A DNA stretch of 64,000 nucleotides. It comes from JAUNBG01 sp964442735 (GTDB lineage Bacteria > Planctomycetota > Planctomycetia > Pirellulales > Thermoguttaceae). The translations under genes and the position numbers were made by a program. A model generated the notes under the pieces. The model saw only the letters and a list, made by a program, of their open reading frames with translations, had not been told where the DNA came from and ran no database searches. Positions 50,947 to 59,900 of the stretch are shown in pieces (the first letter of the stretch is position 1; each line of letters opens with the position of its first letter). The stretch lies in the NCBI GenBank assembly GCA_964442735.1, contig CAYUAP010000010.1, forward strand, positions 1-64,000, in the 5' to 3' direction.

Positions 50947-53784
50947 ATGAAAAAAGACAGTATTCCCACAAAAAATATCAATTTTAGCATTCCATTGATG
51001 CTGGTATTCGAAGTGTTTCCACGATTTCCCATTCTTCCAGTAATTGTTCTTCTGGTATTTTTTGGGAATACAGGCCGGGGACAGTCTACATTTCCTACAT
51101 TTCCACAATTTAGCAGACCAGACAAAGTTGCCATGACGCAACCTCCAACGGGAGGGAATACACCTACGGCAGGGGCACCACCGGCGGGATCGGCTCCCGT
51201 TGGCGTTCCTTCTGCCGGTGTTCCTTCTGCCGGAGTTCCTTCTGCCGGAGTTCCTTCTGCCGGAGTTCCTTCTGCCGGTGTTCCTTCTGCCGGAGTCGTA
51301 CCGACAAGTCCAAATGGAGTTGGAACACCTTCAGGGGGGACCACACCAGTTGGAGCACCCGCCTCCATTGGCGGGATACCGGCGGCAGGTGGAAGTACCA
51401 CAAACCAGGTGCCAGCCTCCAAACCATCACCAACATCCCCGACAAATAATAGTGGACTTCCGAACAGTAACAGTACAGGGGGACGTCCAGGAAGTGTATC
51501 ACCGTCCAAGGTTTCCGGTACTACCGCTAAAAATGGTAAACAGTCGAGTCCGACACCAGGTGGAACTCCTGCTGGTTCGAAGAATTCCATATCAAAAACA
51601 AAAATTGTACCGGTTCCGGAAAATAATGACTTCTCCATTCTCTTGACACTACCGAATACGCAGACATCGCGTATTACCGGAAAACCAATGAATCTTAATG
51701 ATTTCATAGGTCGTTATACCATGTCACCTATCGATCGACATCAACGTATATCCGATTGGTGGACCTTGACTGAAAAATTTGCCCTTTACAATGCCGCCAT
51801 TATACACGCCCAATATATTGAATCTTGTATTAGTAATCGATATCAAAATAATATTCCCGCGAATATTCAGACCTATCTCGCCTCAATTCGACAGGGTGCG
51901 GAACAGTGTATCCGCTGTTCCGAAATCGATTTTATTGAAGCACAATTTGCATTTTGTAATCGATATAATGAATTTCGCAATCCACTTTTGGAATCAATGA
52001 AAACGACAACAGATACGACGCGAAAACAGGTGTTAGCCGATAAACTGCCTATTCCCGTTGAAGTTCCTACGGTACAAGTCTATAATACAAAAACATTGGA
52101 AATGGAAAAAAATCATCGTATTTCCTTTATGGCAAAAAATTTGAATTATATACTCCCCCTGCAATATGAAACGGTTCAGGCGCGAATCAATGAATCGAAA
52201 CAGAGTATAGCCAATTTAAATATTTTGTTTGGCAATAGAACGAATACTTCAGATGATCTTGTTTTTAGTGCCTTGGAAAGATCCTATCGGGTCCAGAAAG
52301 ACATGATTCAGTCGATTATTCAGTATAATAAAATGATATCGGCATATGCTGCGGAAACTGTCGCGCAAAATATTCGCGGTATCAAATTCATGGCGTCCAT
52401 TAATCAACGGTATCAGGAAGTTTCTATAACCACAGGTTCCACAATAATGCCCGGATCGATTGCCCCAGTCAGTTATGAACCAAAAACATCCTCGAATAAT
52501 ATTTCCGGACAGATAAATAACAGATTCAATAATTCCAACAGACAACCGCTTTCCCCCGACAATAATATTGAAGCCCCGTCCATTAACCATAACACACAAC
52601 CTTCGTTTAATCAGGTAAAACGTCCTATAATTCGAGGTCAAATGCCATTACTCAATTCCGGTACGCCGAATTCAATACCCAATCCGATCACCAATACAAC
52701 ACAGGGAACCGGCCCCAATCCGATCACCAATACAGTGCCGGGTTCCGTAAAACCAAATGATAGAATTAATCCGATGGAGAAATCCAATATGCCGGCATTA
52801 CAAAATCCCCCGGCGAAACAGGTTCCCTCCACTTCGCCATTAACACAACCCGGAGGCAAACCCTCGTCCATGAATACCGGAATCCCGGTTTCTCCAGCGG
52901 GCAATAATCCTCCTCCCGGATCGATTACTCCCGCAAATACACAGTCGTCTCGGGGAATGATATCGTCTGTAAAACCTCTTTCCCTGGAAGAACAGACTAT
53001 GATTCGAAACATAATGAAAGTCCTTTATCCCGTCGAGGCAAAGAGTTCCGGTGCCGGTAATTCACCCATCGTCGAAATTCCATTGACTCTACGAAACGCC
53101 ATCAGACAAACGACGGATTCCAATAAACGTCGCGAAACGGTGGAAGCCTATTGGGAACTCCGCACGGTCATGGCCGAACTCTCCATCGAAAAATCAATTA
53201 TGCTGACTGCCGACCTCGTTGCAAAAAATTTTGAAGGACAATTAAATCAGGCTGGAAATCAGGTACATCCTGCTATGGTCGTTTTAACCACGGAATGGAA
53301 ATCGTTTGTCCTGGGGTGCCGCGCACGTATTGCGCAACTCCAGATTAAAGTTCGGGAAAAACAGATTCTGCTTCTGGAAATTTTAGGACGTTCCTCCGAA
53401 AATGGATGGCCCATTCCGTGTACAATTCCTTTTTGGGGGCCTTCCTATCGTCTGGAAACGGAAAACGCCAATCATAACAGTTTTCCTCTGCTGGCCGAGT
53501 TGGTCTTAATTCCGGAAAAACTGGAATTGGTTCATTCATTTGCATTGGCGATGGGCCAGCCGGAATCGCTTTTTCGCCCCGAGTTAAGTGAATTTAAAGG
53601 AACCGAAGATGCCTGGAATTATATGCGAATGCTCGAAAATAAACGGTTATCAACCTTGGCCTTTGTCCGAATGGTGGAATCTCTCAATGTGTCTATTGTT
53701 CGATATCTCTCCTATTATTCCAATTATTCGATTCCGAACGATGCGTTCGTGACCAGTCTCATAGGAAAGGAAAATAATAAATAA
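50947..53784 (+). CDS. Exported proline/threonine-rich protein with two copies of a helical domain
   Basis: 945 residues; family not recognised. A hydrophobic export signal spans about 15-42 (LPVIVLLVFFGN), and ATG 50947 has AAAGGAG upstream. Residues 60-240 are low complexity with a VPSAG pentapeptide array (15-bp units, 51201-51297). Two helical regions (about 255-500 and 700-945) look related: each has a W-x-L helix (DWWTLTEKFALYNAAII; AYWELRTVMAELSIE), then PIP-x-x-x-P (LPIPVEVPTVQVYNT; WPIPCTIPFWGPSYRL) and a final helix. A duplicated domain is therefore likely. A Pro/Asn-rich linker joins the two. It overlaps the next start codon (TAATG), so is co-translated with it. Confidence 0.75.
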   Translation: MKKDSIPTKNINFSIPLMLVFEVFPRFPILPVIVLLVFFGNTGRGQSTFPTFPQFSRPDKVAMTQPPTGGNTPTAGAPPAGSAPVGVPSAGVPSAGVPSAGVPSAGVPSAGVPSAGVVPTSPNGVGTPSGGTTPVGAPASIGGIPAAGGSTTNQVPASKPSPTSPTNNSGLPNSNSTGGRPGSVSPSKVSGTTAKNGKQSSPTPGGTPAGSKNSISKTKIVPVPENNDFSILLTLPNTQTSRITGKPMNLNDFIGRYTMSPIDRHQRISDWWTLTEKFALYNAAIIHAQYIESCISNRYQNNIPANIQTYLASIRQGAEQCIRCSEIDFIEAQFAFCNRYNEFRNPLLESMKTTTDTTRKQVLADKLPIPVEVPTVQVYNTKTLEMEKNHRISFMAKNLNYILPLQYETVQARINESKQSIANLNILFGNRTNTSDDLVFSALERSYRVQKDMIQSIIQYNKMISAYAAETVAQNIRGIKFMASINQRYQEVSITTGSTIMPGSIAPVSYEPKTSSNNISGQINNRFNNSNRQPLSPDNNIEAPSINHNTQPSFNQVKRPIIRGQMPLLNSGTPNSIPNPITNTTQGTGPNPITNTVPGSVKPNDRINPMEKSNMPALQNPPAKQVPSTSPLTQPGGKPSSMNTGIPVSPAGNNPPPGSITPANTQSSRGMISSVKPLSLEEQTMIRNIMKVLYPVEAKSSGAGNSPIVEIPLTLRNAIRQTTDSNKRRETVEAYWELRTVMAELSIEKSIMLTADLVAKNFEGQLNQAGNQVHPAMVVLTTEWKSFVLGCRARIAQLQIKVREKQILLLEILGRSSENGWPIPCTIPFWGPSYRLETENANHNSFPLLAELVLIPEKLELVHSFALAMGQPESLFRPELSEFKGTEDAWNYMRMLENKRLSTLAFVRMVESLNVSIVRYLSYYSNYSIPNDAFVTSLIGKENNK
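51201..51297. repeat. 15-bp tandem repeat encoding VPSAG
   Basis: Six to seven units of GTTCCTTCTGCCGGA. The antisense strand stays open too, which gives a false 284-codon frame there. Confidence 0.95.
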
Positions 53785-54560
53785 TGTCATTTGTTCTATT
53801 AATGTCATTTGTTCAATACCTGTTGGAACCGATTGCTTGTCTCTCCCTCGGAGGAATTTTATTGATCGGAATGTCTTTTATACGATGGGGCCGTCATTCG
53901 GGGAAGACGTCCCGACATTCGTTTTGGGGGTGGTTCTTCAATAGCGATGAAGTAGATGAAAATCGACAAAAGACCGAAGAACTCTTAACGACAATGGAAG
54001 TTCGACAGCAGGAGATACTCCGTTTATTTACGGAGAAGGAAAATAAATTACAAGCGCAGGAAGATAAATTACATCAACTGATAACACGTGCTTCCGCAAC
54101 GGCAGATCGGTTGGAACGAATGATCGAATGTTTCGAGGAGACTTTTTTTGCCCGGAACAAGGAAAATCCCTCTATTTCTGAAACCTTCGGTGATCTCAAG
54201 GAGAGTCTGGCCTCTGAAGTGGCCAATTTGCGTAGTAATTGGAATATTGACGAACAGCCGTCGCGTATTATTAAAGGAGCGTCAAACGAATCGGCCGATA
54301 GTACGGTTCAATATCATGTGACCAATCTTTGTCCGGCGCCATCGACTGTTTCAACGACGACTTTGGAAGATAAAACAACGGAAAATGTTCAGGAGGTCAA
54401 AAAGCCCGTTTTCCGCAATAACCACGAAAAAAAGGACGCTGTTCAACGTCTGTTAAAACAGGGAATATCAACATCGGAAATAGAATATCAGTTGGGACTG
54501 TCCACTTGTGAAGTTGATACTATTGTTAAAATACTGAAGGGGCAATGGAAGGTCGCCTGA
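53784..54560 (+). CDS. Coiled-coil membrane protein with C-terminal HTH-like segment
   Basis: 258 residues, unknown function. An N-terminal hydrophobic segment (ACLSLGGILLIGMSFI, about 17-33) anchors it. A coiled coil follows at about 55-115 (ENRQKTEELLTTMEVRQQEILRLF). A Ser/Thr-rich linker leads to residues 215-252 (RLLKQGISTSEIEYQLGLSTCEVDTIV), which look like a helix-turn-helix of the DUF2802/DUF6115 kind. The start overlaps the previous stop by one base (TAATG) and its stop overlaps the scpA start (TGATG), so all three genes are translationally coupled. Link to chromosome segregation (ScpA) is positional only. Confidence 0.75.
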   Translation: MSFVLLMSFVQYLLEPIACLSLGGILLIGMSFIRWGRHSGKTSRHSFWGWFFNSDEVDENRQKTEELLTTMEVRQQEILRLFTEKENKLQAQEDKLHQLITRASATADRLERMIECFEETFFARNKENPSISETFGDLKESLASEVANLRSNWNIDEQPSRIIKGASNESADSTVQYHVTNLCPAPSTVSTTTLEDKTTENVQEVKKPVFRNNHEKKDAVQRLLKQGISTSEIEYQLGLSTCEVDTIVKILKGQWKVA

Positions 54561-55351
54561 TGTTTAAAGTTAATCTGAAACTTTACGACGGTAATATATT
54601 CGACGGACCTCTGGATCTCCTGCTCTATTTTGTTCGTAAACACGAACTTGATATTATGAATATGCCTCTGGCGCTTGTGATCCAGCAGTATCTTGATTGC
54701 ATAACCGTTTTGAATGTTCTTGACGTCGATTCGGTGGGTGAATTTATCGTTTTGGCGAGTACATTAATCGAAATCAAATCACTTCAGGCACTACCAACCG
54801 AGGAAGAAGTACAAGACGAATTGGAAGATCCGCGCAAGGACCTGGTACGTCAGCTCCTGACCTATAAAAAATTTTGTGAAAATGCAGGGGTTCTGGAAGA
54901 ACGAGGCCGTCTCTGGCAGAGAAGATATCCCCGACTCTCCAACGATTTAGTTGCCAAGCCGCGCAATTTGGCCGAAGAACCGATTCAAGAGGCCGAATTA
55001 TGGGATCTGGTTAGTGCCTTCGGTCGTATTCTGCGGCAAAAAAGTCCCGCCATGAAGCATACGGTCGTTTATGATGATACCCCTATTTCCGTACACATGC
55101 AACGTATTTACAATCGACTGAAACGGGAACAGAAAATCGAATTCTCCTCTCTCTTCCAAAAGGAGATGCGCAAATCCATTTTAATCGGTATTTTTCTAGC
55201 GGTACTTGAACTTGTACGCCATGAATTTGCACTTGTGCACCAGGATATGCCTTTTGGTGAAATAGATATCGAATTTCGTCAAGGATCCAAGCCGCTTGAC
55301 TTTGCCAGTATTGACACCTATGAAACGGAAACTCCCGCTCAAGCGGGATAG
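54560..55351 (+). CDS. scpA: Segregation and condensation protein A
   Basis: Kleisin subunit that bridges the SMC heads with ScpB in the bacterial condensin. 263 residues from ATG 54560. The N-terminal SMC-neck-binding region has FDGPLDLLLYFVRKHELDIMNM and the family stretch EFIVLASTLIEIKS. The C-terminal winged helix (about 170-240: FSSLFQKEMRKSILIGIFLAVLELVRH) contacts the SMC cap. The start overlaps the preceding stop (TGATG). No scpB follows; an element B and the convergent aroA gene lie next, so scpB must be elsewhere. Confidence 0.92.
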   Translation: MFKVNLKLYDGNIFDGPLDLLLYFVRKHELDIMNMPLALVIQQYLDCITVLNVLDVDSVGEFIVLASTLIEIKSLQALPTEEEVQDELEDPRKDLVRQLLTYKKFCENAGVLEERGRLWQRRYPRLSNDLVAKPRNLAEEPIQEAELWDLVSAFGRILRQKSPAMKHTVVYDDTPISVHMQRIYNRLKREQKIEFSSLFQKEMRKSILIGIFLAVLELVRHEFALVHQDMPFGEIDIEFRQGSKPLDFASIDTYETETPAQAG

Positions 55352-55442
55352 GACCGATCCTCAATCCATCCCCCTGCTTGACCAATATTCCACCTGTCCA
55401 GACAGGAAGACGGGTAAAGTCGGAATAAAAGTTTACCCATTT

Positions 55443-55570
55443 TATACTGTACGACGTTATAAATTCGGCATTTCCCGGGAACGTGGACGTCTCCTCCGCA
55501 TCCTCCGCATCGTCCAAAACAGGCGTCTTGTCTGTTTTGAAAAAAGACTTTTATAACGACCTTGAGTATA
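55443..55570 (+). repeat. Element B copy, short form
   Basis: TATACTGTACGACGTTATAAA ... CGACCTTGAGTATA, 128 bp, with a small CCTCCGCAT duplication in place of the third palindrome. It sits between the convergent scpA and aroA genes. Confidence 0.9.
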
Positions 55571-55587
55571 AATCCATCACAGATCCA

Positions 55588-56889
55588 TCACAGATCCATA
55601 TCGCAAAAGTAATTTGGCCATGTTTTTTGAGTACATTCGGGATTATCGATAATGACATTGGGAATCCGAAGTCCGGCCAGTGCGAAGCTCATAGCCATAC
55701 GATGATCGTCGTAGGTATTGATTAAAGCGCCGTGAAGACCTCGGCCTTCCGTACCCCAAATGCGAAGACCGTCTTCAAATTCATCGACCTCGGCCCCTAA
55801 TTTCCGAAGCTCCGTAACAACGGCGGCAATACGATCCGTTTCCTTGTAACGGATATGTTTGACATTACGAATCAACGTTGGTCCTTGCGCGAAAAGGGCC
55901 ACAATGGCCAGGGTTTGTACTGTATCACTGATTGTGTTCATATCGACTTCATCGATTCCGGTTAAAGGAATCGGTTCACCGTTTTCATCGTGTGGTCCTT
56001 CCACCGTGATACTGTTTTCTTCATAGAGAACGGTGCACCCCATCTCTGCCAGACAATCGACGAACCGAACATCGCCTTGCAGACTGTTATTAGACAAACC
56101 GTATATCGTTTTATGTCCGCCGAGAATTGCGGGCAGGGCGAAGACATAACTAGCTGCCGACGCATCCGGTTCAATCAAATAGTTTGTAGCGTGATAACCG
56201 GACCCTCCGCCGGTGGTGAAGACCCGAAACGAGGGATCGACATTCACGATAACGCCAAATGTTTTCATAACATCAAGAGTCATTTTAATATAGGGACGTG
56301 AAACGGGATCGCCAGTCATTTCAAGAACGACTTTTTGGGAAGAGGCACCAGCCGCCATTAGAAGTCCGCTAATAAATTGACTGGAGATATCGGCGTTAAT
56401 TGATACAGTTCCTGTTAATACGCCTTTTCCATGAATCAGGACAGGAGGACAATCGTTCCGCAGTTCCGAACCGACTTTTGGCCCGAGTTTATTGAGGGCC
56501 TTTATCAAGTCGCCAATTGGACGTTCGTGCATTCGTGGTTTTCCGTAGATTCGATATCGGCCTTCGGACAAGGCCAGGGCCGCTGTTAAAAAACGCGCGG
56601 TCGTTCCACTGTTGCCGACATAGAGATCGGCCCTCTCCTTCGGAAAATGACCTTGGACCCCTTCTATGGTTACTCGTGCCTCTTGTTCTTCATGATGAAT
56701 ATTCAAGCCCAACTGAAGAAGTGCGTCTCGCATAATACGTGTATCCTCCGAATCCAAAACGCCTTCCAGGACAGATGTTCCCTCGGCCAGGGCCGCAATC
56801 AATAACGCTCGATTCGTTATACTCTTGGATCCAGGTACTAATGTCGTTCCTTCTACCGGATGCCCCAATTTTATTGCTTTTGTTGTCAT
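55588..56889 (-). CDS. aroA: 3-phosphoshikimate 1-carboxyvinyltransferase (EPSP synthase)
   Basis: Shikimate-pathway enzyme joining PEP and shikimate-3-phosphate to make EPSP. 433 residues from ATG 56889 (AGGAG six bases upstream; the GTG at 56895 is too near it). Motifs: PGSKSITNRALL (K22, S23, R28), LYVGNSGTTARFL (PEP site) and VKHIRYKETDRI. It appears monocistronic, convergent with scpA and downstream of the SMC-like operon's end. Confidence 0.95.
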   Translation of the reverse strand: MTTKAIKLGHPVEGTTLVPGSKSITNRALLIAALAEGTSVLEGVLDSEDTRIMRDALLQLGLNIHHEEQEARVTIEGVQGHFPKERADLYVGNSGTTARFLTAALALSEGRYRIYGKPRMHERPIGDLIKALNKLGPKVGSELRNDCPPVLIHGKGVLTGTVSINADISSQFISGLLMAAGASSQKVVLEMTGDPVSRPYIKMTLDVMKTFGVIVNVDPSFRVFTTGGGSGYHATNYLIEPDASAASYVFALPAILGGHKTIYGLSNNSLQGDVRFVDCLAEMGCTVLYEENSITVEGPHDENGEPIPLTGIDEVDMNTISDTVQTLAIVALFAQGPTLIRNVKHIRYKETDRIAAVVTELRKLGAEVDEFEDGLRIWGTEGRGLHGALINTYDDHRMAMSFALAGLRIPNVIIDNPECTQKTWPNYFCDMDL

Positions 56890-56946
56890 ATTCACTCCTG
56901 TATTTCAAATTGCCGCCGCTCTACATTCGGTACCGATTGCTTGAGT

Positions 56947-59900
56947 TTAAATATCTGTGTCTTTTGTGTCTTCTTCGTTTTCATTATTATCGTCGATATC
57001 TTCTTCATTCCCATTATTATCGTCGATATCTTCTTCCTGATAATCCTGGGCTAGTGACTCTTCCACGTCCAGTCCGGGAACATCAACGATTTCCTCTTCT
57101 TCCTGTTCGTCATCATCTATTTCTTCAGGCAATTCTGTCAAGAGAACCATGTCGTCATTCAGTGCAAACGAAAAATTCGATTTTTGTGATTCGTCCCCGG
57201 AAGTATCGGGCGAAGAATGAATCTTCGGTTCGGTTTGAATCGCTATTGGATTAGAGACACTAATCGTATCCGATTGTGGCCTATCCCCATAGACAGGGAA
57301 TGTCTTGGGGGCATTATTTGAAGTTATATTATTTGAACTTGTATTATTTGAAGTTATATTCTCCTGGAAGTTTTGAAACAGTGTTTTCTCGGTTCCTGCA
57401 ACATAGTCGGGGGCGAGGACATTATCGCCTGTATTCGGATTGGGTGTAATATTATATTTGCCACTTTTATTGAAATAATAATGGAGAACCGGATGGTTTC
57501 GGTTCGTTGAAAACAGGACATTTCCTTTAAAGCCCGTGATTCTTGTTATTCTGGAGGCGGGAATAATTCGATCCGGAATAATTGGAAAATCCTTCGGAGT
57601 CTCAATGACAAATTTTGTATCGGGTAATATATTGTCTGTTTTAACAGAAATAGTATCCGTATCCGATTTCGTTTGAATGACTTCCGAAATACCCTTTTTT
57701 TCACCCGGTTTTTCTGTGGTGGAAGGAATCATAACGCGGAATTTTTTATTTTTTTCCGACTGATTCGGAAGAATATAGACAGGTGTATTGAGAGCCAGGA
57801 AAATCCGACAGATATGTTCATGACAGGTGAACAGGAAGATCTGCCTTCCCGCCTTGGCGAAGGAGTAGAGCAGTCCTGCGGCGGCTCGGGCCCGTTGATT
57901 GTCGAAGTTGACCAGTACATCGTCCATAACCAGTGGGAGTTGAACGCCGTGTTTCTCGAAGGTAACGGCCAGTGCGAGTCGAATGGCTATAAAGAGTTGT
58001 TCACGTGTGCCCCGCGATAAATCGGCTACGTTCATTGTCTTGCCCGCCGCTGTATCGACGTAGAGAATATTATCCCCCAAGGGCGTCCATATTTTTACAT
58101 ATTGACCACTGGTCAATTTCTTCAAATAGAGAGACGCTTCCCGTAATGTTTCAGGTTGACGTTCGCGTTCATAGGCTTTACGAATATCTTCCATCATACG
58201 ACAGGCAATGGATCGACTCTGCCATAATGATGCCATTTCATTGATACGAAGATCAATGGCACTTCGGTCGAATTGATATCGAACCGCCTCGCGTTTTTCG
58301 GCCAGGGTTGTTAATTGTTCCCCCAATCTCCCGGATAATTCCGTCTTCTCGCTATTCTCCGTATTCAGAACTTCCAATCGAGCCTGTACTTTCTCCTTCA
58401 TTTCCACCAGATTGGGGCGAACGGTATCATCGTCCAGTAATTCGGAGATCGTCTTTTCCTCGCAGAATTGACCTATTCCCGCCGATAGTTCACGATTCAA
58501 GGCTGCCAGATCGGCCATCTTCCTGGTATATTCCAGAAAACGGGTCCGCATATCGATTAGTTCCTGCGGATTATGTGCTCCGAACAGACTCAAAAAATCA
58601 CGATGTTCTTTATGCTGATGCGATTGGGTCCGAAGATATTTGCGTCGTTCTTTTAGATAATCTTCGCTTGTCTTCTGTAATTCATTACGTTTGACGACCT
58701 TCGCCTGTTCCTGCTTTAGTGCCTCGGCCAGACATTCGATTATTTGCGTTGTCCCCAATTCTTCGTCACTATGAAAATGGGTTACGGCGAGAATGGGCTC
58801 TAAATGTTCCGTTACGCCCGTTCGTTCTCTCTGAAGAAATTCGATCTCCTTCTGAATGACATCTATTCTGTTCTTGATATCTTCGACAATATCGACACGT
58901 TCCAGCATTTCCCGAATCTGGGACGGTTTGAGTGCTAAAGGTAAACCGGCTATTTTCAGCCAACTGCGCCATCGTTTGCGCGCCCCTTTTAAATTGGCAA
59001 CCACTTTTGTTTTTCGATTCTCCAAGGCCTGAAAATGACGATTTATCTCCTTCCACTGGTTATCCAACGGAACCATTTTTTCGAAAAAGTTCAACTCGGT
59101 TTGCGCCTTCTGCAGACGGACGTCAAGAGCCTGGCCAGGTGCAGGATATTTCGTATCGATTACCTGCGCCTCTTCTTTTACCTGTTCCAACTGCTTGAGA
59201 AGGCCCCCCAACTGATGCTGATTCTCCTGAAGATTAATATAATTACGTCGTTCCGCCGATGACTTGATCGCAAAACAGACTATGGCAATCAGGAATCCGA
59301 GAAGACCAATTGCCAATTCCCGATTCAGGAAGGCAAATCCTACCATCAGACCGCCGATAACAATACCGGCACCAACGGCAACCAGTGGTCCGAGTGGAAG
59401 GGATTGATTGGAAATTAACCAGACATTTTGCCGTTCCAACTCTTTACGGGCTTGGGCCATTTCGTTTAGGCGTTTTGCCAGTTCAATTCGGCGCCGCAAC
59501 GATGTTACCAGATCGTTTGTGTTTTCCATGGCTTCCGTTAAATTACGTTGACCATGGGAGGTCAGGCCCGACTCCAACTGCTCCGACACTTCCGATAGGG
59601 ATCGCTGTACCTGACTGTATTGTTCTTTTGTCTTTATAAAACGGAGATGGGCACGATGAATCGCCTTGGCCGGAACACGATAATCTTCGACCTCCCGTAA
59701 ATCATTATCCGACAAGACCGGTAAACTCGATTTGTCTCCTTCCGATGGATTTATTTCGACTATTCCGGAGTTCGGATCGCTCTTCTTTTCCTGTAATGTG
59801 TCCAGTACATTTTGTGTTAAATAGACTTTACCACTTTTAGCACTCCGAAGCCGCAATTCTTCCTGCTCCAGTTGACTGTCCAGATCCGATTTTTCCTTCC

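Noticed and set aside
50853..51707. 284-codon open frame on the minus strand
   Set aside because: It is antisense to the VPSAG repeat protein; the 15-bp repeat keeps several frames open. Composition is repetitive and no start signal is present.
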